A stretch of 64,000 nucleotides of DNA, taken from contig NZ_CP147913.1 in the NCBI RefSeq assembly GCF_037414475.1, positions 9,186,501-9,250,500 on the forward strand, given 5' to 3'. Below the pieces are notes generated by a model. The model was not told the DNA's origin. It saw only the letters and a list, made by a program, of their open reading frames with translations, and searched no databases. Below are positions 9,901-18,385 of the stretch, piece by piece. Source of the stretch: Myxococcus stipitatus. GTDB lineage: Bacteria > Myxococcota > Myxococcia > Myxococcales > Myxococcaceae. How positions within the stretch are numbered: position 1 is the stretch's first letter; each line of letters begins with the position of its first letter. Made by a program: the position numbers and the translations under genes.

Positions 9901-12504
9901 GACCGCTTCGATGAAGGCTATGAGCGCGGCGTGCACGACGCGGACGCGGCGGCCATCCTGGAGCGGCTCCTGTCACTGCATCAGGGCGCGGGGCTCCTGC
10001 GCTTCGCTCCGGGGCCTCGGGCCCTGGGCGCGCTCTACTGGGCCTTTGATACGGACGAGGCGGCGCGTGGGCTCCTGCACCGCCGCGCGCGCAGCTTCGC
10101 CCGGCTGCGGCAGACGTTCACCTCGGCGGGTGGGCTGAATGAGCTGGGCGTCGCGCTGGGGGAGGCCGTGGGGGCCTTCCTTCAAGCGCATCGGTTGGCG
10201 CATTCTCCCGCGGAGGCCCGGCTGGCCGGACGCTATCTCGTGGAGGAGTTGGCCGTGGAGCGGCCTCGCTTCACCACGAGCGGCGAGGCGGTCGCGCTGC
10301 GGGATGCATTCCTGGCGCAGATCGAGCGGCAGGGGACTCGCAGTGCCTTCGAGGACGACCTGCGTGGGCTGGAGAAGGACCTGGCCTCGCGGCTGGAGAT
10401 TGCGCGGGCCTGGGTGGAGGCCTACCTGTCCCAGCGCGAGGGCGGCGCGGGCGAGGCGGGCTACTTCCTGCTCGAGACGGCGGTGCTGCTGCTCACCGAG
10501 CGCAAGCTGGACCGCGAGCCCGCGGGGGCGTTGACGGCGGCCGAGGTGTCGGGCCTCTTGGGGAGCCATCCTCGCATCACCGACCGCAAGCTGGCGCTTC
10601 GCCTGGACGAGTTCCTGGGTCGGCTCAACGAGTTCCGTCAGCTCCGCGTGCCTCAGTACCAGTCATACAGAGCGCTGCAGAGGGACTTGCTGGAGCGCGA
10701 GCGCCGCAAGCTGCGGCTGGAGGAGCTGACGCCCAAGGTGCTGTCCTCCTTCGTGCGCAACCGGCTCATCGATGAGGTGTATCTGCCACTCATCGGCGCG
10801 AACCTGGCCAAGCAGCTCGGCGCGGCGGGCGAGGGCAAGCGCACGGACCGCATGGGCATGCTCCTGCTCATGTCTCCGCCGGGCTACGGCAAGACGACGC
10901 TGATGGAGTACGTGGCGAGCCGCCTGGGCCTCACCTTCGTCAAGGTGAACGGGCCGGCGTTGGGGCACTCGGTGAAGTCGCTGGACCCGGCGGAGGCGCC
11001 CAACGCGACGTCTCGGCAGGAGGTGGAGCGCATCAACCTGTCCTTCGAGATGGGCAACAACGTGATGCTCTATCTCGACGACATCCAGCACACGGACCCG
11101 GAGTTGCTCCAGAAGTTCATCTCCCTCTGTGACGGCCAGCGCCGCATCGAAGGCGTGTGGAATGGCCGCACGCGCACCTATGACCTGCGCGGGAAGAAGT
11201 TCTGCGTGGTCATGGCCGGCAATCCCTACACGGAGACGGGCGAGCGCTTCCGCATCCCAGACATGCTCGCCAACCGCGCGGACACCTACAACCTGGGTGA
11301 CATCCTGGACGGGAAGGAGCACCTGTTCGCGCTGAGCTATCTGGAGAACGCGCTCACGTCCAACGTGGTGACGGCGCCGCTGGCCACGCGCGACGCGGCG
11401 GACACGCACCGCCTCATCCGCATGGCGCAGGGAGAGGAAGTGCCCGCGGGCGAGCTGAAGCACGGCTACGCGGCGGCGGAGCTCCAGGAGATCATCGCCG
11501 TCTTCCAGCGGATGTTCCGGGTTCAGTCGGTGCTGCTGAAGGTGAACATGCAGTACATCGCCTCGGCGGCGCAGGATGAGCGCTTCCGCACCGAGCCCGC
11601 CTTCAAGCTCCAGGGCAGCTACCGCAACATGAGCAAGCTGACGGAGAAGCTCGTTGCGGCGATGACTGACGCGGAGCTGGAGCGCCTCATCGACGACCAC
11701 TACCAGGGCGAATCCCAGACGCTCACCACCGCCGCGGAGCAGAACCTGCTCAAGCTCGCGGAGATGCGCGGCCGCCTGACGCCGGAGAAGGCGAAGCGGT
11801 GGGAGGAGATCAAGCAGGGCTTCGCGCGCGTCAAGCGCATGGGGGGAAAGGAAGACGACCCGGTGGCCCGCGTCACCGGCCAGCTCAGCGGCATCGAGGA
11901 GCAGCTGGGCGCGGTGCGCGACGCGGTGGTCCAGGCCGCCGCGCAAGCCCAACAGGGGACGGAGCGCGACGAGGACCCCACGGCCGAGGCCCTGCCGTAC
12001 CTGGAGGCCCTGCGCGACGCGGTGCTCGAAGTGGCGAGGGTGGGGCGCGAGGTGAAGGCCACGCCGCCTCCGCTTCCGCCTCCACCAGCTCCGGTGGCGG
12101 CCGCCGCCACGGACCTGACGCCATACCTCAAGCACCTGGCCCAGCTCCTCAAGGCGCTGACGGAGCGGGTGAGCACGCCTGTGTCGCCTCCCGCCGCGCA
12201 AGCTCCCGCGCAGGACCTGGGGCCGTACATGGATCAGCTCTCGCGTGCCATGGCGGCGCTGGCGGACCGTCCCGTGAACGTGTCCGCGCAGGTCCCCGCG
12301 GAGGCACTCCAGCGGAGCGCCGTGGCGGGGATGTCGCCCGCGGAGCTGAGCCGGCAGATCGAGCTGGTGGAAGGGGTGTTGTTGCCGCTGGAGCGTGCCT
12401 CGCGCCGCGCCGTGCAAGGCGAGGGCGAGGGCGTCAAGTCGCTCCAGGTCTGGCAGAACGTCACCGAGGCGCTCGAGCTGCTTCGCTCCATGCTGCGCCG
12501 CTAG
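6985..12504 (+). CDS. Giant AAA-type ATPase of the DUF3686 'DNA repair ATPase' type
   Basis: An 1839-residue protein. The first 480 residues are a beta-rich region matching what I recall of DUF3686 proteins. A long helical, coiled-coil-rich centre follows (about 480-900). An AAA domain near the C-terminus has Walker A PPGYGKTT at about residue 1298 and Walker B NVMLYLDDIQ at about 1358-1367. After about 1690 there is a Pro-rich linker (PPPLPPPPAP) and a helical tail. Family members are annotated as putative DNA-repair ATPases, largely by inference. Here the gene follows YqiJ-like and flotillin-like genes, suggesting a membrane-linked remodelling ATPase instead. The start ATG has only a weak ribosome site, behind a structured 145-nt leader. 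Confidence 0.75.
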   Translation: MATDGGGKGAAPAKEAALEGGSYEVIRTRLLAQADVLGSKAGDLNTRRKTFFGGTELAVTGNERVRTENNCVARDIVSVGKYLLFGYNVFIGLKKETSVADVFSLHRFEKTADGFDLSAVPHTEAGGFLADPRFIKDFSELYRYYKDAKLLQLRRKDARLLAVFKTGQSARDLKVFRFNLDTEGRATYLDNQGDKDHVFPPSHDFEWTVATRENYVLGQHPHVNVLDQVFVETVKGDLTVKVENNTSSGLGIYSEPVEDVNQSLDDARFAWAQVGGLILLRVLPFREKAQRYLVFNSRTQHVVRIDAIGQACIRLPEDQGIIFPGGYYLQTGDFKVFDGEATGAGMEFKQVIRSPNGEDVLYVFHQREEGRYLLFPYNLVRKEVQNPLVCNGYSLFADGGLVVFRETSQEPTRVHPMQVWQTPFVSDEHAAATPAAPGYLGKVGNAELVRGISDALTLQRIAKTDKPNRRTYEDLVAAATRALDAYYWLGHAETALQEPIELLRRTSELIIDEFEKVLALQKRASEALAEAEKAQLKLLSRVRPELLTTAEEFMLVLAELRQQRGHLITLKDIRYMDLGRVDALEKAVVEASDTTSAGCVEFLQKGEALQPLAGRLDELLAKLEPVQTTAELAPLGEDIEKTAQGLTVLGEVVGGLQVGDPLARARILEGISELFGRLNRVRASLSAKRKELSGREKRAEFGAQFKLLGQAIENALAQADVPEKCDEGLSRLTVQLEELEGRFGEFDEFLGQITQKREELLEAFGARKQTLVDERQRRAQSLFGAAERILQGVQRRSKAFKSDDELNAYFATDAMILKLRQLSEQLLGLQDSVRSDEVQSRLKSAKQDALRALRDKQDLFADGDSVIKLGTFRFNVNTQPLDLTLVPRDGALFLQLTGSDYAQKLEDPELLKHQALWDQHLVSETREVYRAEFLAACVLADAEDNKNGLTLSALHAAVIAGTLLERVRGYAADRFDEGYERGVHDADAAAILERLLSLHQGAGLLRFAPGPRALGALYWAFDTDEAARGLLHRRARSFARLRQTFTSAGGLNELGVALGEAVGAFLQAHRLAHSPAEARLAGRYLVEELAVERPRFTTSGEAVALRDAFLAQIERQGTRSAFEDDLRGLEKDLASRLEIARAWVEAYLSQREGGAGEAGYFLLETAVLLLTERKLDREPAGALTAAEVSGLLGSHPRITDRKLALRLDEFLGRLNEFRQLRVPQYQSYRALQRDLLERERRKLRLEELTPKVLSSFVRNRLIDEVYLPLIGANLAKQLGAAGEGKRTDRMGMLLLMSPPGYGKTTLMEYVASRLGLTFVKVNGPALGHSVKSLDPAEAPNATSRQEVERINLSFEMGNNVMLYLDDIQHTDPELLQKFISLCDGQRRIEGVWNGRTRTYDLRGKKFCVVMAGNPYTETGERFRIPDMLANRADTYNLGDILDGKEHLFALSYLENALTSNVVTAPLATRDAADTHRLIRMAQGEEVPAGELKHGYAAAELQEIIAVFQRMFRVQSVLLKVNMQYIASAAQDERFRTEPAFKLQGSYRNMSKLTEKLVAAMTDAELERLIDDHYQGESQTLTTAAEQNLLKLAEMRGRLTPEKAKRWEEIKQGFARVKRMGGKEDDPVARVTGQLSGIEEQLGAVRDAVVQAAAQAQQGTERDEDPTAEALPYLEALRDAVLEVARVGREVKATPPPLPPPPAPVAAAATDLTPYLKHLAQLLKALTERVSTPVSPPAAQAPAQDLGPYMDQLSRAMAALADRPVNVSAQVPAEALQRSAVAGMSPAELSRQIELVEGVLLPLERASRRAVQGEGEGVKSLQVWQNVTEALELLRSMLRR

Positions 12505-12521
12505 GACGGGGCCTCGTGCCA

Positions 12522-12570
12522 GGACCGGGGCTGAAGAGGCCCCGGTCCATCATGGGCATGAGGCCATGAT
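12522..12570. terminator. Two tandem hairpins between convergent genes
   Basis: GGACCGGGGC (12522-12531) pairs perfectly with GCCCCGGTCC (12539-12548). Immediately after, ATCATGG (12549-12555) pairs with CCATGAT (12564-12570). They fill the 68-bp gap between the ATPase gene (+) and the expansin gene (-), so they probably terminate transcription in both directions. Confidence 0.6.
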
Positions 12571-12572
12571 GC

Positions 12573-13274
12573 CTACTTGAACTGGCTGGTCCCCTCGGTG
12601 GTGCCGTTGTCGAGGACGCGGGAAATGGTGTCCTCCACCTGCTCGCCCGTGGACGCCGTCACGCGCACGCTGAAGGGCCCTTCGCCCATGCCGCTGTCGT
12701 TGACGAAGTAGTTGTAGTCCTGGCGCGGAACGTTCTTCCACGCGCCATCTCCGCGCCGCCACTCCAGCTTGGAGATGGGCAGGCGGTGGTTGCGCACCTG
12801 GATGGCGGTCCACCATGGGTTGCTGCCGTTCTTGAAGTGGTACTTGAGGCTGCCCGCCACATCGCAGGAGACGACCTTCCAGGTGATGTTCACGCGGCCC
12901 AGCCGCATCTCGGCGATCTTCGCGAAGGCCTCGCGGCTCAGGTCCAGGTGGCCCGCGGCGCACTCCGGGCACCGGTCGACGATGCGCACGCGGACGTTGC
13001 CGCTGGGGCCTTGGATGTCCACGCACTGGCCACACGCCGCGCTGTTGGCGTACTGGGGCGTGTTCATCGCCGCGACCATCATGTCATCGGGGCTGGCGTC
13101 GTAGCTGCAATTGCCCGCGCCGGTCGCATCGTAATAGGTCGCGATGCCTTGCTGCTCCTCGCCCAACGGCACGCCGCCGCCGGACGGGTCTTCTCCGCCG
13201 CATCCTCCACAGGCGAGGAGGGTGGTGGCGATGGGAACGAGCAACGAACGGGAGGACAGGGGGAGTGGGCGCAT
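12573..13274 (-). CDS. Secreted bacterial expansin-like lipoprotein
   Basis: The start at 13274 (MRPLPLSSRS) gives 233 residues with a lipoprotein signal ending LLAC (C22). Residues about 42-120 form a double-psi beta-barrel with the expansin hallmarks GIATYYD at the start and VD100RCPEC...GHLD111LS at the end; the two aspartates match the conserved acidic pair of bacterial expansins. Residues 135-233 are the second, carbohydrate-binding-like beta domain, rich in Trp and Tyr (NPWWTAIQV). Expansins loosen polysaccharide networks without hydrolysis. In a predatory soil bacterium the target could be plant debris, fungal walls or its own matrix; this is not determinable. Convergent with the ATPase gene. 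Confidence 0.85.
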   Translation of the reverse strand: MRPLPLSSRSLLVPIATTLLACGGCGGEDPSGGGVPLGEEQQGIATYYDATGAGNCSYDASPDDMMVAAMNTPQYANSAACGQCVDIQGPSGNVRVRIVDRCPECAAGHLDLSREAFAKIAEMRLGRVNITWKVVSCDVAGSLKYHFKNGSNPWWTAIQVRNHRLPISKLEWRRGDGAWKNVPRQDYNYFVNDSGMGEGPFSVRVTASTGEQVEDTISRVLDNGTTEGTSQFK

Positions 13275-13350
13275 ACGCGGCCCAGTGTACCGCAAGGCCT
13301 TCGCCGTTCCTTCACTCCATGGCGGGGAAGGGCGGTGCAATGAATGGCAA

Positions 13351-13391
13351 GAAACAAGAGGTGGAAGGCACCCCCCGGAGCCTTCCACCTC
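13351..13391 (-). terminator. Rho-independent terminator after the VWA gene
   Basis: A perfect 12-bp stem: GAGGTGGAAGGC (13358-13369) with GCCTTCCACCTC (13380-13391). Read on the minus strand it is followed by TTGTTTCTTG, a T-rich tract. It lies 25 nt after the stop of the VWA gene. Confidence 0.75.
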
Positions 13392-13416
13392 CTTCACTTC
13401 GGCTGCGACGGCTGCA

Positions 13417-15252
13417 TCAGTTCCCGCGCGCGGAGGCTCCCGACAGCGCACGGGCCTGCGTCACCAACTGGACGAACTCCAGGCGCTCGGCGTTGCTGGC
13501 GGCGGAGCCTTCGGCCAGCTTCTGCGTGGTCTTCAGGCTCCAGTCCTGGGCCGCCGGGTTGCCGCGGAGGATATCCGCGGTGGCGGCCACGGACAGGGCG
13601 AAGCGGAAGTCGGGCGAGGCCGCCTCCAGTGACGAGGCCACCATGGAGCGCTCGAAGGGGAAGGCCTGCTCGGAGGCCTCGGTGCCGTTGGGGGCCTTGG
13701 CGCGCACGCGCACCGTGGCGAGCTTCTCCTTCGCTCCCGGGATGAGCTCCACCTCGTACATCGCGGTGACGTTGTGGCCCGCGCCAATCTCACCCGCGTC
13801 CACCTTGTCGTTGCGGAAGTCCTTGTCCGCCACGTCGCGGTTCTCATAGCCCAGCAGCCGGTAGCGGCTCACCACCGCGGGGTTGAACTCCACCTGGAGC
13901 TTCACGTCCTTGGCGATGACCTCCAGCGTGCCGGTGAGCTGCGTCTCGAAGACCTTGCGGGCTTCCTTGAGGCTGTCCACGTAGAAGCAGTTGCCGTTGC
14001 CCTTGTCCGCGAGCTTCTCCATCAGGTCGTCGCGGTAGTTGCCCATGCCGAAGCCCACGGTGGTGAGGGTGACGCCCTCGGCCACGTACTTACGGATGCT
14101 CTCCAGCATGGAGTTCGGGTTCAGGTTGGGGCCGATGTTGGTGTCGCCGTCGGTGAGCACCACGACTCGCGACACCACCTGGCCCGACGCCTTCTTCACC
14201 GCGTGCTTGTAGGCCATCTCCATGCCCGAGCCCATCGCGGTGCCTCCGCCGGACTCGAGCGAGTCGAGCGCGGCGTGGATGCGCTTGACGTCCGAGGCGG
14301 GCGTGGGCGGCAGCACGTCCCGCGTGGAGCCCGCATAGGTGACGATGGCCACCGTGTCGTTCTCGTTGAGGTTCTTCACGGCGATCTTCACGGCCTCCTT
14401 GGCGAGCGGAAGCCGGTCGGGCGAGCTCATGGAGCCACTGGTGTCCATGAGGAACACCAGGTGCGCGGCCTTGCGCTGCGAGCGCGAGACGGACTTGCCT
14501 TGCACGCCCACTCGGAGGAAGTGCCGCTTGGCGTCGAAGGGAGAGGGCGCCGCGTCCAGGTGCACCGAGAAGGCGCCGTTCTCCGGCGGGGCATAGCGGA
14601 ACTTGAAGTAGTTGATGAACTCCTCGACCCGCACGGATGAACCTGGGGGGAGGCTGCCCTGCGTGAGGTGGCGGCGCGCCACAGTATACGACGCGGTGTC
14701 CACGTCCGCGCCGAAGGTGGACAAGGGGTCCTTCGCCGTCTCGATGAAGGTGTTGGGCTTCCAGGCCTCGTGGGTGTTTCCTCCCGTGGGAGCGTCGTCG
14801 GCCAGGTCCATCTTCCGCTCGCGATACATGGCCACGCTCATCGGCTTGGCGGCCCTGGCTGGCGGTCTCATGGGGGCGCCCATCTGGGCGCTATCGCCTG
14901 GGCCGGAAGGGCTATACGCCACGCTGGGGGCCGTGGCGGTGGGCGCCCCGGCGACAACCCCCACGACTCCGCCCTGCGCCCTCACGGCCTTCGCGGAGAA
15001 TTCATCCTCCGAGACATCGTCGGTGTCCGTGTCCTTGGGCGAAGGAGCGGCGGCCGCGAGAGGTGGGGCCGGGGAGTTGTCGCTCCCTTCACTCATCTTC
15101 ATGTGGGACACGTCGGCGACGGCCTGGGCCTCTGGCGCCATCACGCGTTCCTCTTTCGTGGGCTTGGAGCTGGTGCAGGCCGGCAAGGCGCAGGTAGCGA
15201 GCAAGGCGCTGCCCCACAGGCACAGGCCGCGCTTCAGGAAGGTTCGGGACAT
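13417..15252 (-). CDS. VWA-domain lipoprotein, YfbK-like
   Basis: A 611-residue protein with a lipoprotein signal (LPAC, C26) and a low-complexity linker up to about residue 150. An N-terminal conserved block around 160-250 (FINYFKFRY, then VRVGVQG-like sequence) precedes a von Willebrand A domain with an intact MIDAS metal site D270-T-S-G-S, followed by VVLTDGDTN. The C-terminal third (about 440-610) matches the DUF3520 region typical of E. coli YfbK-type proteins. It should be anchored in the envelope facing the periplasm or outside and bind a protein partner through the metal site. No operon partner is adjacent: a terminator follows it and a divergent gene lies upstream. Confidence 0.85.
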   Translation of the reverse strand: MSRTFLKRGLCLWGSALLATCALPACTSSKPTKEERVMAPEAQAVADVSHMKMSEGSDNSPAPPLAAAAPSPKDTDTDDVSEDEFSAKAVRAQGGVVGVVAGAPTATAPSVAYSPSGPGDSAQMGAPMRPPARAAKPMSVAMYRERKMDLADDAPTGGNTHEAWKPNTFIETAKDPLSTFGADVDTASYTVARRHLTQGSLPPGSSVRVEEFINYFKFRYAPPENGAFSVHLDAAPSPFDAKRHFLRVGVQGKSVSRSQRKAAHLVFLMDTSGSMSSPDRLPLAKEAVKIAVKNLNENDTVAIVTYAGSTRDVLPPTPASDVKRIHAALDSLESGGGTAMGSGMEMAYKHAVKKASGQVVSRVVVLTDGDTNIGPNLNPNSMLESIRKYVAEGVTLTTVGFGMGNYRDDLMEKLADKGNGNCFYVDSLKEARKVFETQLTGTLEVIAKDVKLQVEFNPAVVSRYRLLGYENRDVADKDFRNDKVDAGEIGAGHNVTAMYEVELIPGAKEKLATVRVRAKAPNGTEASEQAFPFERSMVASSLEAASPDFRFALSVAATADILRGNPAAQDWSLKTTQKLAEGSAASNAERLEFVQLVTQARALSGASARGN

Positions 15253-15290
15253 GCGTTCTCCAGGGTGGAAGAGGACGGGGCCACCTCGAA

Positions 15291-15343
15291 ACGCGTGACC
15301 TGGGGAAACGGTCTATTCCGATGAATTTTCCCCACTCACGCGT
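15291..15343. promoter_or_regulatory. 53-bp composite inverted repeat in a divergent promoter
   Basis: Outer arms ACGCGTGA (15291-15298) and TCACGCGT (15336-15343) are perfect inverted copies. Inner arms GGGGAAA (15302-15308) and TTTCCCC (15327-15333) are also perfect. The element sits between the VWA gene (start 15252, minus) and the VOC gene (start 15412, plus), where an operator or cruciform could control both. Confidence 0.4.
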
Positions 15344-15411
15344 CCGCTCGATGGAGCATGGACTTCCGCTGTCCTTGTCCGGAGCAGGGGCGTCTGACAG
15401 GGTGCCGGCCC

Positions 15412-15900
15412 ATGTCGACTTCAAGACCCTTCCGAATCCTGGGCATCCAGCAGATCGCCATCGGCGGCGCCGACAAGGGCCCGCTCCGCAAGCTCTGGGT
15501 GGACTTGCTGGGCCTGACGCCTCACGGCACCTATCGCAGTGAGCGGGAGAACGTGGATGAGGACATCGTCACCGCGGGGGCGGGCCCCTTCAAGGTGGAG
15601 GTGGACCTGATGCAGCCCATCAACCCCGAGGGCAAGCCCCGGGTCCACGAGACGCCGCTCAACCACGTGGGGCTGTGGGTGGATGACCTGCCGGGCGCCG
15701 TGGCCTGGTTGGAGTCACAGGGTCTGCGCTTCGCGCCGGGCGGCATCCGCAAGGGCGCTGCGGGCTTCGACATCTGCTTCGTCCACCCCAAGGGCAACGA
15801 GCAGTTCCCCTACGGAGGCGAGGGCGTGCTCATCGAGCTGGTGCAGGCACCGCCGGAGATCATCGCCGCGTTCAACCAGCTCGCGGCTGGCGGTCACTGA
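15412..15900 (+). CDS. VOC (glyoxalase/bleomycin-resistance) family protein
   Basis: The ATG at 15412 gives 162 residues ([17 protein letters not shown]). The sequence has two beta-alpha-beta-beta-beta halves: [11 protein letters not shown]...[10 protein letters not shown] and [25 protein letters not shown]...[12 protein letters not shown] and the C-terminal IELVQ glutamate are typical metal-ligand positions of the vicinal oxygen chelate fold. It may be a small dioxygenase, epimerase (methylmalonyl-CoA epimerase-like) or resistance protein; these cannot be separated from sequence alone. Its last 7 bases overlap the end of the convergent membrane-protein gene. Confidence 0.75.
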   Translation: MSTSRPFRILGIQQIAIGGADKGPLRKLWVDLLGLTPHGTYRSERENVDEDIVTAGAGPFKVEVDLMQPINPEGKPRVHETPLNHVGLWVDDLPGAVAWLESQGLRFAPGGIRKGAAGFDICFVHPKGNEQFPYGGEGVLIELVQAPPEIIAAFNQLAAGGH

Positions 15901-16994
15901 GTCAAGGCGGGACGCATCCGCTTGCCCACGGTCCGGAGCGCTGTCTTCACGAGGTGCTCCAGCCGGTCCCACGCCAGGCACAGCATCCACGTGGCGACGA
16001 TGATGACGGCCGTGAGCACCCAGTACTGCACCCACCCGCTGCGGTCGCCCCAGAAGCGCTGGAAGGAGAAGACGCCTCCAATCCGGTAGAACAGCAGCAT
16101 CTCGTGGAAGAAGTAGGCGGAGAGCGACGAGGTCCCGAAGACCTCGATGAAGCGCCGCACCCTCGACGGCTCCTGTCCCGAGGACATGCGGGCCTCCAGC
16201 CCCATGAGCGCCAGCAGCACCGCGCACACCCAGGCGAAGCGCGCCGCGGAGTTGGAGGGGTTGCAGACGAAGAAGCGGTGAGGCGGATAGAGCGAGTAGA
16301 GGAAGTCTCCGGACGCCGCGGCGATGGCGCCCACCGCCACGAGCAGGACGAGGGCCACCATCAACGCGCGCCGGCCCCAGGCTCCCGCGAGTGTCCCCGC
16401 GAAGAGCCCCAGCCACGCGAAGCCGATCCACGGCAGCAGGGGGAACGGCGCGAAGGAGGACTTGTTCGTGAACATGGCCCACGGCTCCGGGACATGCTCC
16501 CCGAAGGGCGCCACGGCGAAGACTCCTCCGGCCAGCGCCAGGCTCACGGCGGCCAGCACGCGGGGGCGCGAGGCGAGCGCGGCCGCCACCGGCAGCATCA
16601 ACAGCAGACACAGGCCCACGCACTGGAGGATGTCCATGCGGAGAATCCACTTGGGCTCGCGCAGGAGGGGGAACCAGGCCCAGTTGACCAGGGTGGCGAC
16701 CAGGAGCACCTCGCCGGTGCGGCGGAGGTTGCGGGGCACTCGCTCCCGCAACTGCCCGCTCGCGGCGCTGCGCACCATGACGAGCGCCAGCGCGAAGCCC
16801 GCGGAGAAGATGAACGCGGGAGCGACCAGCCCGTCGACCTTGAGCAGGCGGCCCACCCAGAGGCTCTTGCGCAGCTCCGGGGTGAGCAGCGCCAGCGTGT
16901 GCGTCTGCACCATGAACAACACGGCGATGCCGCGCAGCCAGTCGATGGCGCGCACGCGGTCCTGGGACACGGGGAGGGGCGGGGAGGTCGTCAC
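15894..16994 (-). CDS. Polytopic membrane protein, DUF1624/HGSNAT-like acyltransferase family
   Basis: I favour a GTG start at 16994 (366 residues, starting before [20 protein letters not shown]); an in-frame ATG at 17072 would add a basic, unlikely leader. About 9-10 transmembrane segments are visible. The opening motif R[15 protein letters not shown]...H is the signature of the heparan-alpha-glucosaminide acetyltransferase-like DUF1624 family and related acyltransferase-3 proteins. The conserved histidine in VQTHTLAL could take part in acyl transfer across the membrane. It likely modifies a surface sugar or lipid. The 3' end overlaps the VOC gene by 7 bp in a tail-to-tail arrangement. Confidence 0.7.
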   Translation of the reverse strand: MTTSPPLPVSQDRVRAIDWLRGIAVLFMVQTHTLALLTPELRKSLWVGRLLKVDGLVAPAFIFSAGFALALVMVRSAASGQLRERVPRNLRRTGEVLLVATLVNWAWFPLLREPKWILRMDILQCVGLCLLLMLPVAAALASRPRVLAAVSLALAGGVFAVAPFGEHVPEPWAMFTNKSSFAPFPLLPWIGFAWLGLFAGTLAGAWGRRALMVALVLLVAVGAIAAASGDFLYSLYPPHRFFVCNPSNSAARFAWVCAVLLALMGLEARMSSGQEPSRVRRFIEVFGTSSLSAYFFHEMLLFYRIGGVFSFQRFWGDRSGWVQYWVLTAVIIVATWMLCLAWDRLEHLVKTALRTVGKRMRPALTQ

Positions 16995-17136
16995 GGGCGA
17001 GCGCACCCTACGGCAAGTCCAGGCAGGCGGGTATGGGGAGCGAACAGGGCGAGCCCCTGGCCCCTGGGACATGAGAAGATGGGTGCCGGCCGTGGGTTGT
17101 GGATGAGGAGCCCGGAACGGCGGCGCGAGGTGGCTC

Positions 17137-18291
17137 GTGAGTGATGAAGTGAGTCGGAGGGATGCGCTGAGGTTGCTCGCGGCGGCGGGAGCCACGTCGG
17201 CGGCGAGCTGCACGCGCAGCCCGGGAAAATCATCGGAGGAGCAGGGGATGAGTCAGCAGCAGGTGAGTGAGCAACCCGTCGTCATGGGCCTGGGCCCCCT
17301 CAAGGGAATGCCGTGGCCCACGCCCGACCCCTTCTTGTTCTGTGTGCACCACGACGACCGGTATCCCGAAGGCACCGAGAAGATGGGCCCCGCCCCCTCG
17401 CTGCTCGCGGGGCGGCAGATGGGCCAGGACTTCGATGGGCGCGATGGCTGGAACATGTACCACGGGAGCGTGGTCCCCGGTTTTCCCCAGCACCCGCACC
17501 GGGGCTTCGAGACGGTGACCATCGTCCGCAAGGGTCTGTTGGACCACTCGGACTCGCTGGGGGCGGCCGCGCGCTTCGGCGGCGGAGACGTGCAGTGGCT
17601 CACGGCGGGCAGCGGCGTGCTGCACTCCGAGATGTTCCCGCTGCTCAAGTCGGACAAGCCCAATCCGGTGGAGCTGTTCCAGATCTGGCTCAACCTGCCA
17701 AGCGTGGACAAGCTCGTCACGCCGCACTTCTCCATGCTCTGGAACCACGTCATCCCCCGGCATGTGGCGAAGGACGACGCCGGGCGCACCACCGAGGTCA
17801 CCGTGGTCGCGGGCTCGCTGGGGGATGTCCGCGCGCCTCCGCCTCCGCCGAAGTCCTGGGCCTCGCGCGTGGACACCGACGTGGCCATCTGGACGCTGAA
17901 GCTGTCGCCCGGCGCGCGCTGGACGATTCCCGCCGCCGCGCGGGGGAGCAATCGCTTCCTGTACTTCTTCAAGGGCTCCTCGCTGAAGGTGGGCGGCCGC
18001 GCCATCCCCGCTTCGCATGTCCTCCAGCTCAGGCCGGAGGTGGACGCGGTGCTGGAGAACGGCCCCGACGAGACGGAGCTCTTGATGCTGCAAGGCCGGC
18101 CCATCAACGAGCCGGTGGCCCAGCACGGCCCCTTCGTGATGAACACGCGCCAGGAGATCCAGCAGGCGTTCCTCGACTACCAGCGCACGGGCTTCGGCGG
18201 GTGGCCGTGGAAGAGCGATGACCCGGTCCATCCTCGCGAGGAGGGGCGCTTCGCCCGCCACGCCGATGGCCGGATGGAGCGGCCTGCCTGA
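17137..18291 (+). CDS. Pirin-family cupin with an N-terminal Tat-like signal
   Basis: A GTG start with GAGG 8 nt upstream gives 384 residues. Residues 5-25 (SRRDALRLLAAAGATSAASC) look like a twin-arginine signal ending in a lipobox-like cysteine, so the protein is probably exported folded. From about 60 on it is a two-cupin pirin: HPHRGFETVTIV and LHSEMFP carry the His/Glu metal ligands of the N-terminal cupin, and the C-terminal half ends in the usual LLMLQGRPINEPV. Some pirins show quercetin dioxygenase activity; others bind regulators. Export is unusual, since most pirins are cytoplasmic. A strong terminator follows. Confidence 0.85.
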   Translation: MSDEVSRRDALRLLAAAGATSAASCTRSPGKSSEEQGMSQQQVSEQPVVMGLGPLKGMPWPTPDPFLFCVHHDDRYPEGTEKMGPAPSLLAGRQMGQDFDGRDGWNMYHGSVVPGFPQHPHRGFETVTIVRKGLLDHSDSLGAAARFGGGDVQWLTAGSGVLHSEMFPLLKSDKPNPVELFQIWLNLPSVDKLVTPHFSMLWNHVIPRHVAKDDAGRTTEVTVVAGSLGDVRAPPPPPKSWASRVDTDVAIWTLKLSPGARWTIPAAARGSNRFLYFFKGSSLKVGGRAIPASHVLQLRPEVDAVLENGPDETELLMLQGRPINEPVAQHGPFVMNTRQEIQQAFLDYQRTGFGGWPWKSDDPVHPREEGRFARHADGRMERPA

Positions 18292-18318
18292 CGAGTCCTC
18301 CGTGTCTTGAAGGCAGCT

Positions 18319-18352
18319 CCAGGGGACAGGGGACCGGTGGTCCCTCCCCTGG
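18319..18352 (+). terminator. Strong hairpin after the pirin gene
   Basis: CCAGGGGA (18319-18326) pairs with TCCCCTGG (18345-18352), enclosing a second perfect stem GGGACC/GGTCCC (18330-18335 / 18339-18344) with a 3-nt loop. It lies 28 nt after the stop codon. No U-tract. Confidence 0.55.
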
Positions 18353-18385
18353 GGACAGCCCGGGCGAGGGAGCCCCACGCATGGC

